Source of the DNA: Mesostigma viride
Taxonomy: Eukaryota > Streptophyta > Mesostigmatophyceae > Mesostigmatales > Mesostigmataceae
Assembly (NCBI GenBank): GCA_009746045.1
Contig: RPFO01000596.1
Span: 1-30,531, forward strand
DNA: 30,531 bases
Direction: 5' to 3'
Translations under genes and position numbers: made by a program
Notes under the pieces: generated by a model
What the model was told of the DNA's origin: nothing
Database searches by the model: none
What the model saw: only the letters and a program-made list of their open reading frames with translations
Shown: one piece after another, positions 1 through 8,168 of the stretch
Position numbering within the stretch: position 1 is the stretch's first letter
Layout of the letters: the number at the start of each line of letters is the position of its first letter

Positions 1-109
1 GCCAACCCGGGTCGCGCGCCAAGATCCCGTCGATGTTGGGCGCCCTTTTCAACCGGGGCGAGTAGATCGCATCTAACGCCGCCTCGAGTTGCTTCCACTT
101 GCGTTTCAT
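1..109 (-). CDS. Partial hypothetical protein, N-terminal 36 residues only
   Basis: An open frame begins with an ATG at 107-109 and reads to the left window edge without a stop. It encodes a basic start (MKRKWKQLEAALDAIYSPR) followed by about 17 residues. The start lies 35 bp downstream of the stop of the membrane protein gene on the same strand, so it fits the tight minus-strand spacing seen throughout. Too little is present to assign a family. A short, lysine-rich helical start is all that can be seen. Confidence 0.5.
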   Translation of the reverse strand, partial: MKRKWKQLEAALDAIYSPRLKRAPNIDGILARDPGW

Positions 110-144
110 GATATTGCACCGTATCCCGCGCGATTCTCGACCCC

Positions 145-597
145 TCACGAAGCGCACACCTGGTTCATGAGCGCGTCGAGCGGTTTGAGGACGTACAGGA
201 ACAAGGCCGAGTACGCCGCGGTCGATGCGACGATCGGGATCGCGTGGCCGGCGATCGACCATCCCGGGAAGTACGACAGGTGGAAACCGGACGCGGCCAC
301 GAGCAGACCTATCGTCAGACCGGCGATCGCGCCCGCGTACACGAACTTCCTGTCGCTGCTAATGTGCTTGTTGTACTCGCGAGTCCAACGCACGGCCGCG
401 AGGTTTCCTACGCCTAACACGATCATGACTAGGAATATGACCCATTCCGTGTGCGCCGGCTGGGCCGGGACGCCCACGGAACGGACGGCGGACAAGTACA
501 ATGGCAACAACGCGCCCATGGGGGCAGAGGAACCCACCAAAAAGGATTTTATTAGGGAATCGGATAACATCGGTTCGATAATAATACATGCAGACAT
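145..597 (-). CDS. Four-pass membrane protein, unknown function
   Basis: This 150-residue protein is dominated by four hydrophobic segments at about residues 19-38, 52-69, 85-105 and 119-137. They are separated by short loops, of which the one at 70-84 is charged (RWTREYNKHISSDRK). No signal-peptide cleavage site or catalytic motif is evident. The start ATG lies directly in an AT-rich stretch (AAATTATATG), unusual in this GC-rich region and probably part of the promoter. The gene sits between the partial gene at the left edge and the YPPTLK-motif protein, all on the minus strand. Small multi-pass proteins of this kind in giant viruses are often virion inner-membrane components, but nothing in the sequence proves that here. 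Confidence 0.75.
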   Translation of the reverse strand: MSACIIIEPMLSDSLIKSFLVGSSAPMGALLPLYLSAVRSVGVPAQPAHTEWVIFLVMIVLGVGNLAAVRWTREYNKHISSDRKFVYAGAIAGLTIGLLVAASGFHLSYFPGWSIAGHAIPIVASTAAYSALFLYVLKPLDALMNQVCAS

Positions 598-649
598 ATA
601 ATTTCGAGACTAACGGATGTAGTCCGGTGCCCACGCATACGTCCACCTT

Positions 650-1465
650 TCAGCTGTTGTCATACGCGTACACGTTTCCCTTGTTGTCTCGCGTGTAGCC
701 CTCGGCGTGCAACTCCTCATCAGAGAGTCCCTTGAGCCGCTTGTTCTCACGGACGGTCTCGTCGTCTGACCCCTCGGAGGGCGAGCGGTTCGCGACCCCG
801 CGGTCCACGAAGCAGTACTCGTCGGGCATGCGGTTCGACGGGAAGAACTGCAGCGACTGCACCACGGGCGTGCACCCAAACTGCTTGTCCATGAACCACA
901 TGCGCGACACCTCCAGGATGACTTGCACGTCACAGCCCTTCTGCACGTCCGCGAAGGTGGCGGGCTGGCGGTTCTCGTCAAAGAAGCGGCACTGGAATTG
1001 GCCGTCGCGGAAAGGCACGTTGCACTTGAGCGTGGGGGGGTACTCCTCCTTCTTCGAGGGCTTGATGGCCGACGTGTACAGCTCCCCGATGAGTTCGTCG
1101 CTCATCTTCTTGCCGAACCATTCCACGCACTTGGAATGCGACTGCTTCTTGTTGCGGTCGTCGAGCCCCGTCCACATTTCGTAGAAGAGCGCGTTGTCCG
1201 ACCCCTCAGTGGTGTGGCGGTCGAACGAGAGGTCCAGAGTGTACTTGCGGATGTCGTTGGTCCCGGGCTTGGGATCGAAGGAGCTGATGCCGAACGGCGC
1301 GCGCATGCGCGGGGTCTGGATGCGGATGGGCGTGCCGTCGACGCCGTAGGACATGTACACGGAGAGGGCGCCTGGGCCCGACGGACCCCGCCCGGACCGC
1401 TTGGGGTCCTTGTACAAGACCTTGTCCGCATCGAAGTCGTCGAAAAGGACGATGGTGGAGGCCAT
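650..1465 (-). CDS. Conserved NCLDV protein, probable single-stranded-DNA-binding-type
   Basis: This 271-residue protein carries a signature I recognise from many giant viruses: an APFGISSF segment followed by KYTLDLSF (about residues 56-82), then WFGKK (about 115-119), and then YPPTLKCNVPFRDGQF with a beta-rich region ending in LEVSRMWFM. The family is usually annotated as unknown function (I believe DUF5871). Its alternating beta strands suggest an OB-like fold and single-stranded DNA binding, but that is inference. The C-terminal 50 residues are acidic, then basic, and probably disordered (SPSEGSDDETVRENKRLK). A TATA-like TATAAAG lies 71-77 bp upstream, overlapping the stop codon of the HNH gene. 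The run of seven G at 1034-1040 is in frame, so this gene appears intact. Confidence 0.8.
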   Translation of the reverse strand: MASTIVLFDDFDADKVLYKDPKRSGRGPSGPGALSVYMSYGVDGTPIRIQTPRMRAPFGISSFDPKPGTNDIRKYTLDLSFDRHTTEGSDNALFYEMWTGLDDRNKKQSHSKCVEWFGKKMSDELIGELYTSAIKPSKKEEYPPTLKCNVPFRDGQFQCRFFDENRQPATFADVQKGCDVQVILEVSRMWFMDKQFGCTPVVQSLQFFPSNRMPDEYCFVDRGVANRSPSEGSDDETVRENKRLKGLSDEELHAEGYTRDNKGNVYAYDNS

Positions 1466-1535
1466 GGTTGCTACTCGGCGGTGGTGGTGGAGGTAGGTGG
1501 AGAGAAAGGAACGAGCTCGGACAACGCACGGGGCG

Positions 1536-1542
1536 ACCTTTA
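1536..1542 (-). promoter_or_regulatory. TATA-like box upstream of the YPPTLK-motif gene
   Basis: The minus strand reads GTATAAAGG here. It is about 70 bp upstream of the ATG at 1465 and shares its TATAA with the TAA stop of the upstream HNH gene. Position and sequence suit a core promoter, but there is no experimental support. Confidence 0.4.
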
Positions 1543-2136
1543 TACTTCCTCGATGTCGTCCTGGATGTCGGCCCAGGACGTGTGGGCGGCCGAACCGACA
1601 CGATCGACCGACATGTTCGTGTCGTTTTCGTCGGCCGTGTCGGCTTTGACGGCACTAGTGGACGGTGCCGCGGATCGGTCGCCAATCAGGGCGCAGAAGT
1701 CGAGGAACGAGTCGACGTCATCGTTGCCCTTCATGCGCTTGACGCGGCGACAGACGAGACGGACGTTCCCCTTGACGACGCCGGCCTTCGAATCGATGAG
1801 ATCGACGGTCGCGGATCGGCCCGACGGGCCGGGACCGGAGTCGGGCGCGTGCGTCATCTCTAACGCGGTGATGGCGCACAGACCGCCCTGCTGGTCCCAT
1901 ATCTCGGCCAGGTCCCGCGCGGTGAGGGACACCTGGCGACGACCGGAACGGCGGTTGGTCTTGTGCAGGGAGTGGACCTGGTTGCGGAAGTAGCCCTCCT
2001 TGGACGCCTTGAACTTCTTCCCCTCGGCCTTGCGACAGGCCTTGCAGAGGGACTTCCAGTCGAGGGGCTTGGCGGCCGAGGAGTCGCCGCAGAGACGGCA
2101 GACGAGTTCGGGGGCGACGTCCGGGGCGGGCTCCAT
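1540..2136 (-). CDS. HNH-type endonuclease with N-terminal zinc ribbon
   Basis: This 198-residue protein begins with a two-knuckle zinc-binding region: C13-x2-C16 (VCRLCG) and C31-x2-C34 (LCKACRK), then a lysine-rich linker. The core follows at about residues 90-140: QGGLCAITALEMTH, then SATVDLIDSKAGVVKGNVRLVC. That arrangement (C.I.G.pM ... vDrID...Gyv.gNv.lVC) is the standard HNH-nuclease pattern of giant viruses and phages, which makes metal-dependent DNA breaks. The usual arginine in vDRID is leucine here. I chose the ATG at 2136; a longer reading from a GTG at 2151 is less likely. The acidic C-terminus ends 74 bp upstream of the next gene's ATG. It may be a homing-type or host-DNA-directed nuclease; this cannot be decided from the sequence. 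Confidence 0.75.
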   Translation of the reverse strand: MEPAPDVAPELVCRLCGDSSAAKPLDWKSLCKACRKAEGKKFKASKEGYFRNQVHSLHKTNRRSGRRQVSLTARDLAEIWDQQGGLCAITALEMTHAPDSGPGPSGRSATVDLIDSKAGVVKGNVRLVCRRVKRMKGNDDVDSFLDFCALIGDRSAAPSTSAVKADTADENDTNMSVDRVGSAAHTSWADIQDDIEEV

Positions 2137-2185
2137 CGTTCGCAGGGACACTCACAACGGGAGTGGACAGAATTTCGCGGGCCGG

Positions 2186-4365
2186 TTAGGCGCATAGGAC
2201 GGCGTTGGCGCCGAGGGAGTGGGAACACCGCCGCGAGGAGGAGCCGGATGACGGGGCGGACTTGGCGCGGTGCTTCCGCTTGGATGCCGCGACACGGACC
2301 GAGGGCTTCTTGGCGGACGCGGACTTGGCGCGGTGCTTGCGACCCGACCGGGCGTACCGCGCCTGGTTCACTCTCTCTTTCTCTGCATCGTCGCCCGAGT
2401 CTGCATTCTCTTGATCGTCAGCCGTGTCTCGACTCTTTCTATTGCGTTCTAATAATTCATCGGTTTCTGCGGGGTCGAACTTCATCAACCCCATTGCCAG
2501 GTTCCGATCCGTATTAGTTACTTTTTCGGCTTGGTCCTTGGCTCTCAATAACTCCCTCACTCTGTCGCCCTTCGACAGTATTCCCGGGTACATGCCTTCG
2601 ATTATGTCAGCTGTTTTATTTCTTTTCACGTCTCGGTCCTTGGCTTTCAACAACTCCCTTGCTCCGACGCCACTTGACAGCGCTCCCGGGTACGCATCTT
2701 CGATCTTGCGAGCCGTTCTATCTTCTAATTCTTTTTGGACAATCTCTGCAAGATAATCATCGCGACTCAAGCCGGCATAATCTCTCATTCGGTTCACGAC
2801 AAGATGAGCCGTCTTTTGTCCCGTTCGTGCGTCATTCTTTTTGGCCCTATCTATAGATGCAATTGTATCACTCAAGAGCTTGTCGGACACAGTATAAGTC
2901 GTCCCTCCACCACGATATCTATTGTGCGTTTCATTATTGTCAAGTGTTTTTATGCCCGCTTCCTCCGCCACTCGCAGAATCTGGCGATATTCTGTTTTTG
3001 CATTTTCCGAATTCAGCAACGCTCTCTCGCGTAGTTCCTCGAATGCCTTGCGATCTTGTGGCGACAATTCCCCCTCGAGTAGTGTGTCATAACGCTGCAC
3101 GTCACTGCTCCACTCCGTAGCTTCTAGTGCTTTATACGCAGCAAGCTTTCCGAATTCACCATCTAAATGTTCATTCGCCGTTTCCAACATTTTCATAACA
3201 AGTGCTCGCATCCCGTCCTTACCGTCGAGCGAATCCAGGATTTCCTGCCTCGATTTGCCTTCCAAAAGGCTTTGTACTATCGAGCTTCGTAACTCTTGGG
3301 CGATTCTGACACGTGCCTTTTTCAAGGCCTGTATCGATTTCGCTCGTGTCTCTGGAGTAAATCGGAAACGCGAGCGCGTAGGGGACGCACCTGCACCGAC
3401 GAGGATAACACCTGCACCCGGTGCGGTGACGGACTTCCTTGAGGAACCAAGATACCCGGCGTTCCCGTAGCCGACGTACGGGTTCCCGTCCCTCCGCATC
3501 GCGCGGGACACCTTGGGCGCCTTGCCCTTCTCCACGCCCGTGTACGGGTTCATCGCCGACGCGATCCGATCCGATCGCATCCGGTGCGCCGAATCCAGAG
3601 CCACCCGGTACGCCCTGTGCTGCGTCACCCCGTGGATCTCGAACGGCGGAGGCGCCACCATGTCCATCGCCGCCCTCCCCGCCATCCGCCCCCCGCCATC
3701 GCCGCCTGTCCTGCCATCCGTCCGCCCGCCATCGCCGCCTGTCCCGCCATCCTCGCCGCCGCGCGCGTTACCGGCGACTGCAACACCGCGTTCGTCCCGT
3801 CGTATAGTTGCTCTCCGATCACCTTGGACGCGTCGAACGCCGCGCGCCCGCCGCGCGCCGCCGCGGACAGAGCCGACGACGCCTGCGCGCCCACCTTGGA
3901 CCAGTCGACGCCCGCGAGCGGGTCGAGCAGTTTGGCGGCGTGCATCGCGCCCGCTCTCTGCTTCGTCGAGGACGCGCTCGCCGCCAGTGAACACAGCGCA
4001 TCGCGCGGGAGCGCTACCAAACTCGCGGCGGGCTGTTGGGTGAGCGTGGAGACGATCTCGATCAATCGCCGTTGCGTGTCGGGGCCGCCCGCCAGGCCCT
4101 GGCGACACAAGCCCGAGATCGTGCGGCCGACGATCTCGTCGCCCAGCAGGAGACACAGGGACGGTTTGGCCGCTTTCTGCAGGAATTCGGCGGGCAGGTC
4201 GGGGTACATGGCCGCGACGACGCGCGCCATCTCGTCCCTCTTGAGCGTCTTTCCGACGCCGCTCGCGCAGGACCCGACGCTCTCCCGCACCCAGCTCGCC
4301 ACCTTGGCCGGGACGGCCTTGCCGCCCTCGTACAGTGAAAGTAACACGTTGCCCGGAGTGGTCAT
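2186..4365 (-). CDS. Large two-part protein with KDxLC modules and basic tail; apparent frameshift at 3689-3694
   Basis: Two overlapping frames form one gene: 4365 down to about 3690, then about 3690 down to 2186. They join in a run of six C (six G on the coding strand). One extra base makes the length 727 codons. The N-terminal part holds two copies of a ~35-residue module at about 40-76 and 98-128, ending in SLCLLLG and DALCSLA, which recurs in the 422-residue protein at 8169-9437. Three copies of an 11-residue Gly/Ala/Met repeat (RMAGQAAMAGG) lie at the junction. The rest is charged and helical, with an internal repeat (YPGALS..ARELLKAKD and YPGILS..VRELLRAKD). The tail is lysine-rich with two KHRAKSA copies, suggesting nucleic-acid binding. 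Base composition changes sharply inside the gene: GC-rich N-terminus, AT-richer C-terminal half. Function unknown. Confidence 0.65.
3661..3754 (-). repeat. Three imperfect ~33-bp coding tandem repeats
   Basis: Three adjacent units, each encoding about RMAGQAAMAGG, lie at roughly 3727-3754, 3695-3726 and 3661-3687. They differ by a few bases, and the last is diverged and ends in MDMV. The frame change of the surrounding gene occurs in the six-base G/C run between units two and three. The repeats could have arisen by slippage. Confidence 0.6.
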
Positions 4366-4377
4366 GACATCAATGTT

Positions 4378-4383
4378 GTATAC
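4378..4383 (-). promoter_or_regulatory. GTATAC element upstream of the 2186-4365 gene
   Basis: A GTATAC hexamer sits 12 bases upstream of the ATG at 4365 and just before the stop of the next upstream gene. The same hexamer precedes other start codons at similar distance (16068, 16815, 18382), suggesting a shared promoter core. Confidence 0.35.
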
Positions 4384-4385
4384 GA

Positions 4386-6340
4386 TCAAGTCAGATATTT
4401 TTCGTCAACGCGGAATGAGTCCGGTCTTGTCACTCTGGCCGACTCGTTTCGGATCGCTCTGATCTTCTTGTTGATCTGATTAAGTTTATTATTGTGCGTT
4501 TTTGGATCTAGCGAAGGGTTGTATTTGGCATCGTCCATCTCGTTCAGAATTGTTTGGACTGCTTCTAATTTCGATTTGACATCATCGCTGAACCCCGGCA
4601 CTCCGTGCAATGCCGCCCGCGCAGCTGTTACGAAGTTCTTTACCGACATCGTCTTCGCATCCGTCGGCGATGGAAATTCGCTCAAAAACGATAATGTGAC
4701 TTTCGCCAATGACGGGGCGTCGGCTGCACTCTTTTCACGCTCGATCCTATCCTGACGCGCGACGCCTTCCGCCTCCCTTCTGATCGTATTTATACCCTTA
4801 AGCACCAAATTCATCCTGATCACGTTCTTCTCATGTTCGAACGGGTCGTTAATAATTTTATCAACCAATGTTTCCAGGCCCCCCTTCTAACGTCGTATTG
4901 GAACTTTTCATCCGAACGTAATAAGGATTTTAAGTTATCGGCTAGTGTTTTTACGTCGTCCGCGTTGGTCGATTTCTCGATATTCACTGGTATGTGGGAC
5001 AAGGCATCGATCGTCTTCTGTCCGTGCAGTGAGGCGTTTCCCGGATTGGGATCACCGGATCCAGGATCGCCGTGTAGAAGATAACCGATCGTGCCACCCG
5101 TGAGTGCGTCCACCGTCCCCCCCACAAGTTTAGCCGCGTGTACAAGTCCACGTGGAAGACTGCGTGCTAGTTCGATCAACGCTTTTACGTCCTCCGCTGT
5201 CGCGTGAGCTCCCATAGGATTGTCCAATATTTCATTGGCCGTGATGGTAAGCGCTTCGGCAATGGCCTTTTGATGTTCCGGGGTTTTCCCTGACATAAGT
5301 TCATACGCTTCACGTTCGAATTCTCCTCCGACCTCTTTAATACGTGTCATATCGATATCGGGAGCTATCGCCGAAGATACTGTACGATCAAAGGGGACGC
5401 CATCCATAATCGACTTGACGAGTTGTTGTCCTGCGTCACGTAACGCATCGTCATCTGTGTACAAAGGAGACGAACTTTCGAAAGCCGATCCCGTCTTACT
5501 AGGGTCGCGAAACATAGAGCGCAGCGATTCCAGGATTTTATCGTATTGGCCTTGTGTCACGTGGGATTTATTCAACGCGTCCTCGTATTCAGATACTTTT
5601 GTCAATATATATATCCTATCATCAGATGCTATACCTCTAAAAAAATCGTCACCGTTAATTTCGAGCACGCCGTCAATGAATTCTACACCCTTAGCCACTG
5701 TTTCGTCCGTATCAAAACCTGCGGCGCTCGCAGACGACCCCGCTCCAGACGTGTCGGATGACATGCCACCCGCACTCGCGACAGTCGTCAGGTCGTGTCC
5801 CGTGCCGACCGCGGTCGAACTGGTAGAGGAGGCCTTGGGCGCGTCGTCGCTCCTCTCGTTGCCGCCCGAGTCGCCCGCCCCGTGCACCGGACGGAACCCC
5901 GGGTAGATCGGCGCCATCACGCGCTCAAAGTCCGACGGAAGCATCATCGGAGGCATCTTCGTACCGTAGTCCAAATCCAGGCGAGACGGCATACGAACCA
6001 GCTCCCCGTCGTCCGTCGTCACCCCCGGCCACCCGCCCCCCTCGCTCGCGTAGACCGAGTTCAACGACGGCGGAACCGAAAGACCCTTGCGTCTCTCCAC
6101 CTCCTCGACCGCGCGCATGATCCGCGCAAGCACGTCGCGGTCCACCATAACCACCCCGAAGTCCTCTGCCTGCCGCGCCGTGATGTCGCCGTACGGGACG
6201 GGCGGCGGTACGGCCTCGGCGGTCGGCTCGACGGGGGCGGCGTACCCCTCGTTCGCGTACTTGGCGAAGTGCTCGTCGAAAATGTGCGGAGAAAAACCGT
6301 CGCCTCCTTGCACGTGCTGCAGGTACCGCGCGAGGCTCAT
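4386..6340 (-). CDS. Large unknown protein, apparent frameshift at 4879-4884
   Basis: Two frames, 6340 down to about 4880 and about 4880 down to 4386, appear to be one gene interrupted in a run of six C. Adding one base gives 652 codons and removes an otherwise unexplained 49-bp overlap. The first ~140 residues are proline- and acid-containing and GC-rich in codon use. A Ser/Thr/Gly-rich linker follows (about 160-205). The rest is mainly helical and charged with AT-richer codons, including a Gly-rich hydrophobic stretch (LVGGTVDALTGGTIGYLL). I recognise no domain. The start is only 24 bp from the divergent gene at 6365. The size and the low-complexity linker suggest a structural or scaffold role, but that is inference. 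Confidence 0.6.
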
Positions 6341-6364
6341 TTATCATTCTCCCGACATAAAAAA

Positions 6365-6658
6365 ATGGACTTCCTGTTCGTACCCGCCGGAGACCACCCC
6401 GTCACCCACGGACGCGTGTCCAAATGGGACCGCGACCGCGTGTTCCGCTCTCTGCTCCAATGCGACGACCCCGTCGCCATCCGCCACGGAGATTGCTGCG
6501 ACGCGCGCGTCCTCGCCAATCCTCGCGCCAGGGAGGACGGACTCCCCTTGAACCTCTCCGCGACGCGCGCGTTCCAGACCCCCGTGCACGGCGACGTCGT
6601 CGCGCCCGGGCTCACGATGAGCGATTGGACGGACCACCTCGCCGCGCCCGATCGGTGA
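6365..6658 (+). CDS. Small conserved-looking protein, unknown function
   Basis: This 97-residue protein starts MDFLFVPAGDHPVTHGRVS and contains an IRHGDCCDARVLANPRAREDGLP segment, a compact pattern that reads like a folded beta domain rather than a shadow frame. Codon third positions are strongly G/C, as in neighbouring genes. The ATG is preceded by ACATAAAAAA, an AT-rich tract in the 24-bp gap shared with the divergent gene ending upstream at 6340, so one short region must serve both promoters. It is followed by a hairpin at 6739-6764. I cannot name the family with confidence. Confidence 0.6.
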   Translation: MDFLFVPAGDHPVTHGRVSKWDRDRVFRSLLQCDDPVAIRHGDCCDARVLANPRAREDGLPLNLSATRAFQTPVHGDVVAPGLTMSDWTDHLAAPDR

Positions 6659-6738
6659 TCGCACGCCGGATCCCCGAAATCGAGTCGGTCGTGGCCGCGC
6701 GCACGGACGCGCGCGTCTACGACCGATACGAGAACGGC

Positions 6739-6764
6739 GACCCTCGATCGATCAGGCGAGGGTC
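6739..6764. terminator. Perfect 8-bp hairpin between convergent genes
   Basis: GACCCTCG at 6739-6746 pairs exactly with CGAGGGTC at 6757-6764 across a 10-base loop. It lies in the 127-bp gap between the stop of the plus-strand gene (6658) and the stop of the minus-strand basic peptide (6786). Hairpins at transcript 3' ends direct polyadenylation in several giant-virus families, so this is a plausible shared 3'-end signal. Confidence 0.45.
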
Positions 6765-6785
6765 ATTGACCAAGGACGAGTGCGT

Positions 6786-6950
6786 TTACTTGTTCCACTG
6801 GGCACGGGCCTTCTGAATGGCCTGCTTGTAGGTGCCGCCGCGCCCCTGGTCCCACGTCTTCATGACGAGTTGGACCCACGGGTTCCTGGCGGCCGAACCG
6901 GGCCGGCGACGGATGCAGCCGTTGGGACGCCTCGGACGTCTCGCGACCAT
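6786..6950 (-). CDS. 54-residue basic NPW/YKQA protein, probable DNA-binding
   Basis: The minus strand encodes a 54-residue protein. It begins MVARRPRRPNGCIRRRPG, then carries NPWVQLVMKTW, a short Gly-rich turn (DQGRGGTY) and KQAIQKARAQWNK before the stop. The pattern NPW..hvk....g.sYkqAl..A...y/w is common in small, highly basic giant-virus proteins and resembles a helix-turn-helix or HMG/YABBY-like tail thought to bind DNA in the particle. The ATG at 6948-6950 is followed by an unbroken, GC3-rich frame. The gene is divergent from the GNAT-like gene at 7015 across 64 bp. It is small enough to be missed by length cut-offs. Role in DNA packaging is inference. Confidence 0.7.
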   Translation of the reverse strand: MVARRPRRPNGCIRRRPGSAARNPWVQLVMKTWDQGRGGTYKQAIQKARAQWNK

Positions 6951-7014
6951 CGTATCTTTCTATGAATCCGTTGCGATATTTTTTTGGACGCGTACAGCAT
7001 TACGACGTGGCGTC

Positions 7015-8160
7015 ATGACCAAGGACAACATGTACGCGCCGGGACTCGCGGACGAGCTCGCGCTGATCCCCACGAAACGCGTGCGCGTCGATTACAGGAT
7101 CCGAGAGGAGCCCCATACGAAGGAGTTCCCCCTCGAGGTCCACTACAAATTCCTGCGCAAGACATTGTACTTGTGGATCCCGATCCCGAGCGGGTACTCC
7201 TCCGGCCTGACGAAAAAGTTGAGGGAGGAGCGGCCGCCGTACAACGACCTCGCGTACGTGCAGATCGACAGCCGGAAACGGGACAAGGCGCACACGCCGC
7301 CCGGGAAGGAGAACGAGGCCGAGCGACTGCGGAACAACTACCTGTACCTCGAATGGTTCTACGTCCGTCCACAGCAGTTTCGCGGGGACAGTACCAGCAC
7401 GGAGAGGGCCTCGCTGGCGGGGCTCGGCAAGAAGCTCTTGTGCGCGGCGATCTTCCTCATGGTCGAAAAGGGGTTCGTGACGGACCCGGCCACCGCGGTC
7501 ATCGGACTGGAGGCCGGCGGGGGACACTGCGAGATGTCGAAGGACTCCAAAAAGCGCAAGGCGCTCACCATGTCCGACGAGGACTTGCGCAAGTACCTCT
7601 TGCAGCACAAGGCCACGAACCGATACGTCGAGGTCACGACGAAGAAGATGAAGACGGAGGAGGACAAGGCGAAGTTTCGACGCACGACGGTGTGCGAGAT
7701 CGAGGACAACCGCGAGCTCGCGGGGTACTACCGCCACCAGTACGGCTTCGAGATCTTCGACGATAGCAACGGCCTCGGGTTCCTGATGGAGGCGCCCTTG
7801 ATGACCGTCATCGGCAACTGTGGCGACACGTACAGGAGACCGGACGCGTTGCCCGACTTGACGGCGGCGCACGCACTGCCGGCCACGAGGACGACGCGGT
7901 CCGCGTCGAGGGCGCCCACGGCCGCTCGGACGCCGGCGCCGGTGCCGGTGCCGACGCAGGCCGCGAGGGCGTTGACTCGTCGCATCCGCGCATCTCCTCC
8001 TCCTCTCCCGCCCCCGCCCCCGCCCCCTCCGCCTCCGCCGGCCCCTGTAAGGAGACCCGCGAGGAAACGGAAACAGCCGCCGGCGCGGAGGGTGACGCGG
8101 TCGCAGACGCGGCCGCGGACGAAGGCGCAGACGCGGTGGCGCCTGACAGCAAGGACTTGA
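7015..8160 (+). CDS. GNAT-like acetyltransferase with proline-rich basic tail
   Basis: This protein has 381 residues. The folded part (about 20-270) has the order expected of a GNAT domain. A beta strand (YLEWFYVRP, 111-119) is followed by a Gly-containing acetyl-CoA loop and helix (LAGLGKKLLCAAIFLM, 134-149), and later by a helix and strand (ELAGYYRHQYGFEIF, about 234-248) before a final strand. GNAT enzymes transfer acetyl groups from acetyl-CoA to amines or proteins; the substrate here cannot be told. The loop is less glycine-rich than the classical R/QxxGxG/A, so activity is uncertain. Residues about 320-381 form a Pro run followed by an Arg/Lys-rich tail (ARKRKQPPARR) that could act as a nuclear or nucleic-acid targeting segment. 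GC-ending codons continue to the stop, so the tail is probably real. An upstream ATG at 6832 would overlap the basic peptide and is rejected. Confidence 0.6.
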   Translation: MTKDNMYAPGLADELALIPTKRVRVDYRIREEPHTKEFPLEVHYKFLRKTLYLWIPIPSGYSSGLTKKLREERPPYNDLAYVQIDSRKRDKAHTPPGKENEAERLRNNYLYLEWFYVRPQQFRGDSTSTERASLAGLGKKLLCAAIFLMVEKGFVTDPATAVIGLEAGGGHCEMSKDSKKRKALTMSDEDLRKYLLQHKATNRYVEVTTKKMKTEEDKAKFRRTTVCEIEDNRELAGYYRHQYGFEIFDDSNGLGFLMEAPLMTVIGNCGDTYRRPDALPDLTAAHALPATRTTRSASRAPTAARTPAPVPVPTQAARALTRRIRASPPPLPPPPPPPPPPPAPVRRPARKRKQPPARRVTRSQTRPRTKAQTRWRLTART

Positions 8161-8168
8161 TGATGACT

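Noticed and set aside
923-1993. Long plus-strand frame (356 codons) opposite the YPPTLK and HNH genes
   Set aside because: It is the antisense shadow of two well-supported minus-strand genes in GC-rich DNA, and its translation is Arg/Val/Gly-rich with no motif.
3584-4462. Plus-strand frame of 292 codons
   Set aside because: It is antisense to the 2186-4365 gene and reads through its tandem repeats and low-complexity parts.
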